This document shows positions 1 to 7,680 of a stretch of DNA of 64,000 bases, piece by piece (the stretch's first letter is position 1; each line of letters starts with the position of its first letter). Below the pieces are notes generated by a model that was not told the DNA's origin, did not search any database, and saw only the letters and a list, made by a program, of their open reading frames with translations. This DNA is from Flavobacterium sp. MedPE-SWcel (GTDB lineage: Bacteria; Bacteroidota; Bacteroidia; Flavobacteriales; Flavobacteriaceae): assembly GCA_001874325.1 (NCBI GenBank), contig MPCW01000007.1:62001-126000 (forward strand), in the 5' to 3' direction. The position numbers were made by a program, and so were the translations under genes.

Positions 1-1
1 A

Positions 2-748
2 TCGGCGATTACCCGAAAAGAAATGCTGGAATTTAGAAACTGGTGGATTGAAAGGATAACGCAAGAAGGTTTATCGTCCAATTCTGCAAATAAAGAATTT
101 GGCTTTATACGGCAAATTATGGCTTTAGCTAATGATAACTATCATCTTGACCTTACTATCGATCAATTATTCAAGAATATTCGGCTTAAAGAAACTGAGA
201 AAAACACACGGTATCCTTTTTCGGTGGATTTTATTAAAAAAACCTTGCTGCAATCTCAAAACGGACTGAACGAGGAAGCCCGATTGCTTATTTATGCGAT
301 GGCGGATACGGGTGCTCGTATTTCTGAATTAACAGGTTTGGAAGCGGCAGATGTGATACTTGATGGGGTGATTCCTCATATCAAGATCAGACCTAATCAG
401 ACAAGAGCCTTAAAGACACCGCAAAGTGAACGGGATATTCCATTGGTAGGGGTTTCATTATATGCTTTTCGGAAATTAGGGGGTACTTTTAAAAGGTATC
501 ATGGAAAACCGGATTTAATTTCCAGTACCATCAATAAGTATTTTAGAGAAAATGACTTGTTATCTTCTAAGCATCATAGCTTGTATTCACTACGCCATAG
601 CTTTGAGGATCGTTTAACGGCTGTAGAGCCGCCGGATAAGGTGCAAGCGGCATTAATGGGACATAAATATGTCCGTCCTCGATACGGTAGCGGACCAAGC
701 TTGGAACAAAAGAGACTCTGGCTGGATAGGATTGCTTTCCAAATGTAA
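2..748 (+). CDS. Tyrosine recombinase/phage-type integrase (5' end outside window)
   Basis: Site-specific recombinase, probably the integrase of the island that fills the first 10 kb. The reading frame is open from base 2; the first in-window ATG is at 23, but the core-binding domain is already under way there, so the true start lies upstream. Counting from that ATG, catalytic residues are R99 (TGARISEL), a likely K131, R191 in YSLRHSF, H214 (LMGHK) and nucleophile Y221. The usual first His of the HxxR box is Tyr188, as in some phage enzymes. Its 3' end overlaps a convergent small ORF. Confidence 0.85.
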   Translation, partial: SAITRKEMLEFRNWWIERITQEGLSSNSANKEFGFIRQIMALANDNYHLDLTIDQLFKNIRLKETEKNTRYPFSVDFIKKTLLQSQNGLNEEARLLIYAMADTGARISELTGLEAADVILDGVIPHIKIRPNQTRALKTPQSERDIPLVGVSLYAFRKLGGTFKRYHGKPDLISSTINKYFRENDLLSSKHHSLYSLRHSFEDRLTAVEPPDKVQAALMGHKYVRPRYGSGPSLEQKRLWLDRIAFQM

Positions 749-1048
749 TGAGGTGTTTGAGGTGGTTATAGTTTTGATACGGTCTAAAGTGTGTAGGTTC
801 TGTTTTGCTTTCTCTAGTTCTTTTTCGGCTCTATGGAAGAAGTCTATATATTCTTGCCCTAGTTCATCTACTAGTTGGGCTGTTTTATAAACGAGGGATT
901 CTAATTCTGTGATTGGGATGGTATCTTTTTCTTCATAAATATGGGGAGGGGTATTATTAGTGGATACTTTCTTTTTATCAGTGGGGTTTATGCTGTTATG
1001 TGTAATCCAGCTTTCTAATGATTTTTTCGCGTTCCAATTTTGATGCAT
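653..1048 (-). CDS. Hypothetical polar, helical protein
   Basis: A 131-residue protein that I do not recognise. Residues about 45-95 are charged and probably form a coiled coil (repeated Glu/Lys around EKELEKAKQNL). The last 32 codons overlap the integrase on the opposite strand, so the C-terminus may be accidental. An exact sigma-70 promoter lies 33 bases upstream in the same orientation, which favours a real transcript. No Shine-Dalgarno is visible. Confidence 0.45.
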   Translation of the reverse strand: MHQNWNAKKSLESWITHNSINPTDKKKVSTNNTPPHIYEEKDTIPITELESLVYKTAQLVDELGQEYIDFFHRAEKELEKAKQNLHTLDRIKTITTSNTSLHLESNPIQPESLLFQAWSATVSRTDIFMSH

Positions 1049-1080
1049 TATATTCTAATTTTTTACATGGAAAGTTTAGG

Positions 1081-1109
1081 ATTATATTCTTATTACTGTT
1101 CTTTGTCAA
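1081..1109 (-). promoter_or_regulatory. Consensus sigma-70 promoter
   Basis: Read on the minus strand: TTGACA (1104-1109), 17-base spacer, TATAAT (1081-1086). Both boxes and the spacing are exact matches to the proteobacterial/firmicute housekeeping consensus rather than the Bacteroidota TTG/TAnnTTTG form. It points at the 653-1048 ORF. Bases 1110-1461 contain no other convincing gene; the 63-codon ORF on the plus strand there has no coding character. Confidence 0.6.
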
Positions 1110-1461
1110 GATTTTGTTCCTTAAATGTTCTCTTTTTTGAGAATACTGATGAAACATTAAAGGTTCATGAAACCGTAAGGTTTTCTAAGGCGTTGATTGT
1201 CTTAGACGTGATGTCTGATAGAAATTATTGAATTTTCGTTATGGGTATGAACCGTTATTATGAGTTCATTTTTTTGATGCGAAATTTGCCTAAAATCTAA
1301 TTATAAGACGATTTGTATTGCTCTATTCCCTGCATACAGCAATTCTCTTAAAAACACCGAAGCGTTCTAAACATTTTGATAGTTTACATGTATGGGAAAA
1401 GTCGGGTGGCTGTGAAACGTACAAGAGTTTTTCACGTTATCGCTGCACTATTTTTGGGAAT

Positions 1462-1812
1462 TTAATTTTTCAATCGTTTGTATAGTGTTTCCGCTTCCTG
1501 TTCCAGAGAAGGCTCATATTTCTTTAGGTTTTCCAACAAGTTCATAGAGGTGTGCAACACAGTTAAAACAATAATGACATCACCGATAGTTTCACAAATG
1601 AGCCAATGCTTTTGATGTCTGAAACATTGAAAACGAGATGAAATAGTAGGGTTGTAGGTAAGAAGTTTTGGATTATCTTGTAATAACAGTAAAACGTTTT
1701 GCAACCCATTAATATATTCATCGGCAACGTGTTCGCCCCATTGTTCAGTGGAGTAGTCATAAATGGCTACTAAATCAAGGTTTGCCCTGCGGGTTAATTT
1801 GATATGCGCCAT
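1462..1812 (-). CDS. parE: ParE-family toxin (RelE/ParE superfamily)
   Basis: A 116-residue toxin subunit. The N-terminal pattern (KLTRRANLDLVAIYDYSTEQWG) and the core with FRHQKHWLICETIGDVIIVLTVLH are typical of ParE, whose characterised members inhibit DNA gyrase. The ATG abuts the stop codon of the upstream antitoxin, so the two are translated as a unit. The C-terminus (20 or so residues rich in Glu/Lys) runs past the usual end of the family. Normally neutralised by the ParD protein encoded just upstream. Confidence 0.8.
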   Translation of the reverse strand: MAHIKLTRRANLDLVAIYDYSTEQWGEHVADEYINGLQNVLLLLQDNPKLLTYNPTISSRFQCFRHQKHWLICETIGDVIIVLTVLHTSMNLLENLKKYEPSLEQEAETLYKRLKN

Positions 1813-2076
1813 TTAAGAATTGGATGCTTTAAAGGATTTGATATCTTCTAAAAGATTGCCTGAAAAATCAGTCATGTTACCGGCAATAGCATCTTGATAG
1901 CCTTCTAAAATCGAGTTTCGGATTTTGGCAGCCTCTTGCCTGTCTCTTGCATGACGAATTAAGTCCCGTACATATTCGCTTGGTGTGGAATACATCGTAC
2001 CATCACCTGTTTGATTGGTAATGAATTGTTTCATTTCCTCTGTTAAAGGAATATTTAAAGATGAATTTCGTGCCAT
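1813..2076 (-). CDS. parD: ParD-family antitoxin
   Basis: An 87-residue antitoxin with a short N-terminal ribbon-helix-helix DNA-binding segment (NIPLTEEMKQFI, then TPSEYVRDLIRHARDRQ) and an acidic C-terminal tail that would wrap ParE. The frame is open to a TTG at 2121, but that extension would run through the promoter boxes at 2101-2131, so the ATG at 2076 is preferred. First gene of a two-gene operon; ParD proteins usually repress their own promoter. Confidence 0.8.
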   Translation of the reverse strand: MARNSSLNIPLTEEMKQFITNQTGDGTMYSTPSEYVRDLIRHARDRQEAAKIRNSILEGYQDAIAGNMTDFSGNLLEDIKSFKASNS

Positions 2077-2100
2077 GCTATTAACGCTTTTGTTATACTT

Positions 2101-2131
2101 CAAAGATACAACATTATTCAAATAGTGTCAA
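2101..2131 (-). promoter_or_regulatory. parDE promoter, readable by two consensus types
   Basis: On the minus strand TTGACA (2126-2131) is followed after 17 bases by TATCTT (2103-2108), a near sigma-70 promoter. The same bases give TTG and TATCTTTG (2101-2108) separated by 20 bases, the Bacteroidota -33/-7 pattern. Transcription would begin about 20 bases before the parD ATG. Confidence 0.6.
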
Positions 2132-2210
2132 TATTTGTTTAGCGGGATAAAAAAAGACTAAGCTATAGAAGCTCGTTCACACAGTGTTTTTTAGGATACC
2201 ATTGTTTTTT

Positions 2211-4094
2211 TTACTGCTTTAATCTCGCACGGGTAGCCAATACAAAAAACGTAAGTAAAATAACGCCTAAAACACGCTCTAGTACCATATAGCCAAATAA
2301 CGAACCTTTATCTAAACTACCCGAGAGGATAAGAATGGCTTTAGCGCTTTGTTTTAATCCATCACTCATAGAATAGTCATCAAAGTAATAATACCCCCAG
2401 CCAAACCCAAACCATACAGCACATAGCCACAACAACGGGCGCGATATACTCTGCTGAAAACCTGAAAGGATATCATGCAACCAAATGATTAGCCAGTTAA
2501 AAATTAAAAGAATTTTCCAATTGTGTATAATTTCATGCCATATGATTTGTTTTCGCATTACCATTTCAGAGCGGTAGGCATCTCCCGCAGTAGCCCAGTC
2601 TTTATTATTGGCACGGTTGGTTTTTAGTTGGCGGTAGGTCACTGCCATCATATTATAATGTTCATATTTTAGTTCTTGTTTTAGTTCTTGTTTTTTCTTT
2701 TCTTTTAAAGCAGGTTTGGGCTTAATTTTGAGTTCACGCTCTTTTTTATTCTTGTTGAGTTCATTAATTACCTCTTCTGTATCGTTCTTTTCAGATTCGT
2801 TCTGTTCTTTAACTTGTTTATATACACTTTTAGTAAATACTTCATTACCCAATAGTATACGGTTACTTCCAATAGGCATGCGGAACATTTTTTGTTTTCT
2901 AGAGAAGTTACAATTCCCTATAGTGGCTTTAGTCAGTTCGCAATCGGTAAATTGTATATAGGTAAAATCGCAGTTTAAAAAAATGATTTGTGAGGTGAAA
3001 ATTACCCTATTAAAAGCAATAGTAGGTATGTTTTCAGTAGGCTTACTTTTGGTATTAGCAGGCTTAACTTTTTCTTCCGTTTCAGAATCAACTTTTTTAA
3101 CTTCTTCTTTTGTTGTAGGTACAAACCGAATATTTTTAAAATGGGCAATTTGTTCTTTTGGAAATTTGGTATTATTAAATTGTAAATTGGCGTTTCCAAT
3201 ACAATAAATTCCCTCAAAAAAAAGTTCACCGCTAAAGGTGGCGCCTCTAAAGTCCGCGGTATCGCTAAATTTGGCGCCTAAAAAGTGCGTCAACCCGCTA
3301 AAGGTGGCGCTCTTAAAGTGCGCCTCACCGCTAAAGGTGGTGCTCCCAAAGTACGCCCCACCGCTAAATTTGGCGTAGCTAAAGTCCACCTTAACGGGAA
3401 AGCCCCCCGTACCGATAAAGATAAATTTGGCGTCCTCAAAGTACGCCTCACCGCTAAAGGTGACGTTCCCAAAGTCCGTCTTACCGCTAAAGGTGACGTT
3501 CCCAAAGTACGCCCCACCGCTAAATTTGGCGTCCTCAAAGTACGCCCACCCTTCAAAGGTGGCGCGGCTAAAGTCCGTTTCACTCTCAAAGGTGACGTTT
3601 CTAAAGTTCACCCAACCACTAAAGATAGCTCCTATAAAGGACGTCTTACCGCTAAAGGTGGTGGAGGTGGAGCTCCTAAAGTCCGTTTCACTCTCAAAGG
3701 TGACTACCCCAAAGTCCTCTAACCCCCCAAAGTCCACCTCACCGCTAAAGGTGGCGTAACTAAAGTACCCTCTACCGCTAAAGGTGGTGCTCTTAAAGTC
3801 CACCGCATCGCTAAAGGTGGCTTCGAAAAAAGTCACATTTTTTGTAAAAACTTTTTCCTCACCTTCTACCCAAAAATTATCCTTACCAAATTCCGGAAAA
3901 ATAAAATGGCTAAAGATATAATCCTCATTTGCCATTTTTTCTTTTCGCAGCCTTGCCCAAAAATCGGTTACTTTTTGGGCATCCCATATTTTTTTATTAT
4001 ACTCACCTAAGGTGTACCATTCATTTTCGGCATTCTTTTCGCCATAAAATAAAATATAATCGGGGTGGTTCTTTGGGTAGTCTTTTTTATTCAT
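2211..4094 (-). CDS. Pentapeptide-repeat protein with C-terminal membrane domain
   Basis: A 627-residue protein of unknown role. Residues about 80-300 are tandem ten-residue units of the type ATFSGxAYFxx, two pentapeptides each, with Phe as the repeating core residue, predicted to form a right-handed quadrilateral beta helix. A charged, Lys/Glu-rich linker (about 330-480) follows. The last 110 residues contain about three hydrophobic segments (around LLIFNWLIIWL, PLLWLCAVWFGFGWGYYYF and LERVLGVILLTFFVLAT), so the protein is probably anchored in the inner membrane. Similar pentapeptide/membrane fusions occur in many bacteria without a known function. A weak -7-like TACTTTAG lies upstream. Confidence 0.7.
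   Translation of the reverse strand: MNKKDYPKNHPDYILFYGEKNAENEWYTLGEYNKKIWDAQKVTDFWARLRKEKMANEDYIFSHFIFPEFGKDNFWVEGEEKVFTKNVTFFEATFSDAVDFKSTTFSGRGYFSYATFSGEVDFGGLEDFGVVTFESETDFRSSTSTTFSGKTSFIGAIFSGWVNFRNVTFESETDFSRATFEGWAYFEDAKFSGGAYFGNVTFSGKTDFGNVTFSGEAYFEDAKFIFIGTGGFPVKVDFSYAKFSGGAYFGSTTFSGEAHFKSATFSGLTHFLGAKFSDTADFRGATFSGELFFEGIYCIGNANLQFNNTKFPKEQIAHFKNIRFVPTTKEEVKKVDSETEEKVKPANTKSKPTENIPTIAFNRVIFTSQIIFLNCDFTYIQFTDCELTKATIGNCNFSRKQKMFRMPIGSNRILLGNEVFTKSVYKQVKEQNESEKNDTEEVINELNKNKKERELKIKPKPALKEKKKQELKQELKYEHYNMMAVTYRQLKTNRANNKDWATAGDAYRSEMVMRKQIIWHEIIHNWKILLIFNWLIIWLHDILSGFQQSISRPLLWLCAVWFGFGWGYYYFDDYSMSDGLKQSAKAILILSGSLDKGSLFGYMVLERVLGVILLTFFVLATRARLKQ
3230..3840 (-). repeat. Array of degenerate 30-base tandem repeats inside the pentapeptide gene
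   Basis: The plus strand shows repeated blocks resembling ccgctaaaggtg followed by aaagt(c/a)cgcc at a spacing of about 30 bases, roughly twenty copies in all. They encode the ten-residue units. DNA-level similarity is high enough to keep other frames open on both strands, which indicates recent unit duplication. Confidence 0.7.
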
Positions 4095-4290
4095 TTGGAT
4101 GGATATTTCAAGCTAAAGTACTGTTTTTTTGTGATTTACATAAGTGTTTTTTACCCCACCTCCTAAAAAAATCATATTTTAAAAGGGAACACCATTCCAT
4201 CGTATTACACGGAACAATTGCTTGCTAAAATTGAACAACATCAGAATAAACCCGACGCAGAAAATTATACCCAAAAGTAAACTGATACCC

Positions 4291-5001
4291 CTAAAACAAC
4301 GTAAACTGTTCCCCACCATTTGGTTTATTTTCTTTCTGCTCTAAAGCCCCATTATGCCAGCTATACGACTGTTCCTTTTCAATAGGCACAATACCAAGCC
4401 CATTTACATTAACCTGCCATCCCCCATACCATTCATTCGATAAGCTATTCATCCAAGCCACCTCCCCCCGTAAACCATTTAGAAAAAAGTTCAGCGTAGC
4501 CATACGCGCACAAGTCAGATCGTTATCCGCACCAAAAAAGAAATTATCAGGACTGTTTTTCGCCGCCGCTAACAGCATACGCCCAGAACCACAGGCAGGA
4601 TCAAAAACCCTAGCCCCCTTTTTGTCCTTGTCTCCATGAGTTATCGCCGCCATAAACTCACAAACAGGATCAGGCGTAAAAAACTGTCCATTTTGTCCAC
4701 GAGTGATATGCAAGGTAAAATAATCCCCTAAAATATCCGAATACGGATTTTTTAGTACATTGACTTGCAATACCCCTAAAGCCTTGGCGAGTTCCGTCAA
4801 TTCTTCTTTAGTATACGGTTTGATGGTTTCAACATACAACGCCTCGTTAGCCTCATCTTTTTCCGTTAATCGACTTTGAATATTTACCCTATGAAAAGAA
4901 CAAATACCCATCCTGAGCACGTCATTAAACACCTTTGCCAACCCCTGCTTACGGCCTACCACTTCTACATGTTTTGAAAATGTTTTAACAAGATCAGTCA
5001 T
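4291..5001 (-). CDS. N-6 adenine DNA methylase-like protein lacking the NPPY motif
   Basis: A 236-residue protein related to type I restriction (HsdM-like) methylases. Visible are GQFFTP, then SAM-binding motif I FDPACGSGRML and an acidic motif II region (FGADNDLTC). The catalytic motif IV (NPPF/Y), expected after the next beta strand, is absent: the segment reads MNSLSNEWYGGW. It may therefore bind SAM or DNA without methylating. The frame opens at GTG 5013, but ATG 5001 has a GAGGTG site and overlaps the ardC stop by eight bases, implying translational coupling. Confidence 0.7.
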   Translation of the reverse strand: MTDLVKTFSKHVEVVGRKQGLAKVFNDVLRMGICSFHRVNIQSRLTEKDEANEALYVETIKPYTKEELTELAKALGVLQVNVLKNPYSDILGDYFTLHITRGQNGQFFTPDPVCEFMAAITHGDKDKKGARVFDPACGSGRMLLAAAKNSPDNFFFGADNDLTCARMATLNFFLNGLRGEVAWMNSLSNEWYGGWQVNVNGLGIVPIEKEQSYSWHNGALEQKENKPNGGEQFTLF

Positions 5002-5899
5002 GTTGCACCTCACCTTGATAGCCCTCTAAATGGGCTACCGCTTTAGCCGCTTGTGCAGAAGCTCTAAATAATACTGTTTTGTCATTTTTAAGCGCTTTTA
5101 ACCAACTTTTGATATACAACGCATGATGTATGGGCTGTGTTTGCTTGGTGTTAAAATGCGCACATAAAAAAGCAGCTCCCAGTTCTGCAATTAATTCTTC
5201 ATACGCATAATTCTGAATGTACTTTGTATTGGGGTTGTCTTTTCGATCCAACCGTTTTTGATGCCCCGTCCAATGCGTCAATTCATGAAGCAATGTTCCG
5301 TAATAGTGCTCCGTAGCATCGGCATGTTTAGTGTCTACAAACAAAGACGGTTTTGGCATATTGATATAATCATCACTGGGATTATAAAACGCTTCATTGG
5401 CAGCCTCTCGAATGTCTGCCTTAGTATTCTTGCAAAATGCCTCAATCAGGTTATGCCGTGTAACCTTGTTAATTTCCGGAACTTTTGCGTGTTGGGTAGT
5501 ATCTTCATAGCCTTCTACCTGAGCCGCATTAAAAACCGAATACTGCTTGAGCATAGGGATTTTCAATGCTTCCGTCTTTCCATCATCGTCTTTTCCGTCA
5601 ACAGTCAACGTCTTGTAAAAGATGATGCGAGCGCCTTTCTCCCCTTTTTTTACTTTCGCGCCAACTTTCTGCCATTGGCGATAGCTCGCCCATTGGTTGG
5701 ACGTTAATCCTCTGGATTTTTGGTTGAACCAAAGCGCCAGAATATTAACCCCATGGTATTGATTTTGTGTAATCGGATTTTCAGGAATACCCAAAGCCGC
5801 TAAACTGGCAAAAGGAGGTTCATAGTCATTTACATCAACTTGATCTAAAAGCTGGATGATAGTATCGGTGATTTCTTGTTGAATGTCTGTACGGGTCAT
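4994..5899 (-). CDS. ardC: ArdC-like antirestriction protein with zincin metallopeptidase domain
   Basis: ArdC proteins of conjugative plasmids bind single-stranded DNA and protect incoming DNA from restriction. The N-terminal domain (PPFASLAALGIPENPITQNQYHGVNILAL through KGEKGARIIFYK) is the ArdC N-terminal fold; the C-terminal half carries a zinc-binding HELTH motif (LLHELTHWTGH) followed by YEELIAELGAAFL with the third ligand. The frame is open to 5995, but ATG 5899 is preceded by GGGAG at proper spacing and starts at the family's normal N-terminus (301 residues). It marks this block as transferable DNA. Confidence 0.85.
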   Translation of the reverse strand: MTRTDIQQEITDTIIQLLDQVDVNDYEPPFASLAALGIPENPITQNQYHGVNILALWFNQKSRGLTSNQWASYRQWQKVGAKVKKGEKGARIIFYKTLTVDGKDDDGKTEALKIPMLKQYSVFNAAQVEGYEDTTQHAKVPEINKVTRHNLIEAFCKNTKADIREAANEAFYNPSDDYINMPKPSLFVDTKHADATEHYYGTLLHELTHWTGHQKRLDRKDNPNTKYIQNYAYEELIAELGAAFLCAHFNTKQTQPIHHALYIKSWLKALKNDKTVLFRASAQAAKAVAHLEGYQGEVQHD

Positions 5900-5966
5900 A
5901 GTGACTCCCTCATGTATGGAAAGAAAAGACAGGGGAGTATCCCCCTGTCTTGGTGTTGCATTGTTT

Positions 5967-6242
5967 TTAGTTGTCATAAGTGATTTCAAAGGCACGCGTT
6001 ACAATGCGACCATCAACATCCGGTAAAACAGGAATTACACTGTCTGACCAAGAAATATAGTTGATCCCTTTTTCACTTGTCTTTTTCCACCCCACAGCAA
6101 GCTCAATGGTTTTGGTGGCTTTAGTGCTTTGTCCCTTTCGAGCTGTTTTGAAATACGCCTTTTCCTGAACCAGTCGCCAGTTGGGGCGTTTTTCATTTTC
6201 CGTGTTAGTGCTAGTCGCTGTGTTTTGTGTCGTGTTCGTCAT
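5967..6242 (-). CDS. Hypothetical protein upstream of ardC
   Basis: A 91-residue soluble protein that I do not recognise. It has a Thr/Asn-rich N-terminus followed by a compact region (WRLVQEKAYFKTARKG ... IELAVGWKKTSEKGINYISWSD) that looks like a small beta-rich domain. An AAAGGA site eight bases before the ATG supports the start. It is followed 67 bases later by ardC, apparently in one operon. Confidence 0.65.
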   Translation of the reverse strand: MTNTTQNTATSTNTENEKRPNWRLVQEKAYFKTARKGQSTKATKTIELAVGWKKTSEKGINYISWSDSVIPVLPDVDGRIVTRAFEITYDN

Positions 6243-6272
6243 AATTGTTTCCTTTCTTTTTAAAAATGACCG

Positions 6273-6488
6273 TTAGGGAATTTGTCCCTGCGCATGAACC
6301 CTTGCCAAGCGGCGAGCGTCACCTATCAAAACCACAACCTGTTGGGGTTTGGTGACCTCGTTTAAAATCAGGAATTTTTCAATGCACCGAAATGCTAGCG
6401 CATCACGATAGCTCTGCTGTCGATGATAAAGTTGTGTTTCGCAAGTGTTGAAAAACAGCAGCGCGTTCTCGATTTTAAAATAAGCTGG
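6273..6488 (-). pseudogene. Open frame with coding character but no start codon (likely frameshifted gene)
   Basis: On the minus strand a 71-codon frame reads naturally (ends LIGDARRLARVHAQGQIP) but lacks ATG, GTG or TTG near its 5' end. The frame immediately upstream, about 6489-6560, also reads like protein (FIVLPPEARNPLTSLF) and stops at the TTTTAAAA tract where the second begins. A one-base change in that run would join them into a gene of about 95 codons. It lies between two operon genes in the same orientation. Either a real mutation, a read error, or programmed +1 shifting would explain it. Confidence 0.4.
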
Positions 6489-6585
6489 TTAAGGGGTTTC
6501 TTGCTTCAGGAGGAAGCACGATAAAGTTGTTCGCAAAGCGAACACCATACTTCTAATGAATCGTAAGTGAAGAATAGCTATAACT

Positions 6586-6948
6586 TTAAGGACTTGTGTT
6601 TAGGTCTAACGTAATAGCTAATTCCATAGCCGTTTGTTCAAAAGCAAACCATGTTAAAGCCGTTTTAAGATCGTAGTTTACCTCACAAAGCAATTCCGTA
6701 GCTTGCTTGAGGTATTTTAATCGTACTGTTTCGATTTCATCATAGTAGGTTTCAAAGAAGCGATGGGTTTGAGGATACTGATTAAGTGCGGACACCATCC
6801 CTGAAATACAGCCCAATGTGCTCAAGTCATGAAAAAAGGTTGTTGTAACTTCTCGTTTCAATGCTTCCCTGGCAACAAAAGCCCTAATACTATTGGGATT
6901 GTTATTGATAATACAATGTAAAGTACTTCGTAATTGTTTTTCGGTCAT
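6586..6948 (-). CDS. Hypothetical alpha-helical protein of the ardC operon
   Basis: A 120-residue, mostly helical soluble protein without a motif that I can name. The start is fixed by an excellent AAGGAG site five bases before the ATG, unusual for Bacteroidota. Same orientation as ardC and the 105-residue gene upstream, with short gaps, so probably one operon transcribed from about 7500. Confidence 0.65.
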   Translation of the reverse strand: MTEKQLRSTLHCIINNNPNSIRAFVAREALKREVTTTFFHDLSTLGCISGMVSALNQYPQTHRFFETYYDEIETVRLKYLKQATELLCEVNYDLKTALTWFAFEQTAMELAITLDLNTSP

Positions 6949-7077
6949 ATGATCTCCTTATGGATCGTTGTATTGAATGGGCTGCATCATCATTTTTGGG
7001 TGTGATGATTTGCCTCATTCTTGTACTAGTGGGTAAAATGAAAAAGAATGGTAGTAATTAATAGATATGTATTGTAG

Positions 7078-7395
7078 TTAACAAAACTGTTGAATCGTTT
7101 GGGAAGCCATAACAATAAGATCAATGAGCAGCGGTTTTTCACCGCGAAGCAATTGTTGTAAAAGGGTATCGGTATATACTGAAACAGCCCTGCTTACAGG
7201 AATCAGATTGTCTGTTTTTGATAATTGCTGAATGGTCTCAAAAATCCGAGCTGCCTCGGAACATAGTGTATACATATTTTCCTCCTTACAGACTAAGGCA
7301 GTATCTTTTTCAAGTAGGGCTAATAACTCAGCGTTGTTAAGCATTTCAGTAACGATTTTGTTTCTGATTTCAGCATAATAAATAGGCTTGTGCAT
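7078..7395 (-). CDS. Hypothetical alpha-helical protein, first gene of the leftward ardC operon
   Basis: A 105-residue helical protein of unknown function with no membrane segment. An AAAGGA site lies ten bases upstream of the ATG. About 70 bases further upstream is a weak sigma-70-like element (TTGACT at 7486-7491). A 7-bp inverted repeat (ATCATCA/TGATGAT) sits in the gap between this gene and the next. Confidence 0.6.
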   Translation of the reverse strand: MHKPIYYAEIRNKIVTEMLNNAELLALLEKDTALVCKEENMYTLCSEAARIFETIQQLSKTDNLIPVSRAVSVYTDTLLQQLLRGEKPLLIDLIVMASQTIQQFC

Positions 7396-7557
7396 GATAA
7401 TTTTTTCCTTTCTTAGGAGTAATGATTGGGCTTAAAAAATGGATTGTTATGACTAATTGGGGGCTGTAAACCACTACGAAAGTATAGTCAAGAAAATAGG
7501 AATATATTCATACTATAGTGTGCAACTATGGGTTGTGTGCCTGTTCTTAAAATTATA

Positions 7558-7587
7558 TTGCAACAAGTAAAAAAGGGTTGGTATACA
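7558..7587 (+). promoter_or_regulatory. Possible sigma-70-type promoter
   Basis: TTGCAA (7558-7563), 18-base spacer, TATACA (7582-7587), pointing at the 7681 gene. Two mismatches to consensus; listed only because the island carries a perfect example of the same promoter class. Confidence 0.3.
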
Positions 7588-7680
7588 TTTCTTGTTAAGA
7601 CTATCTTCACCTATCAGTTGTATACTGAAACTAACCGATACAGTTTTACGATTGAATAGTAGTGATGTGGGATACCAAAA

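Noticed and set aside
1040..1231. 63-codon plus-strand ORF
   Set aside because: Runs across a perfect promoter of the other strand and has no protein-like composition.
3285..3759. Long plus-strand ORFs across the pentapeptide gene
   Set aside because: They are mirror images of the tandem repeats (Lys/Val/Arg-rich periodic peptides) and have no independent coding signs.
3230..3840. CRISPR array
   Set aside because: The regular 30-base spacing is within a coding sequence without unique spacers; no CRISPR or cas genes were seen in the window.
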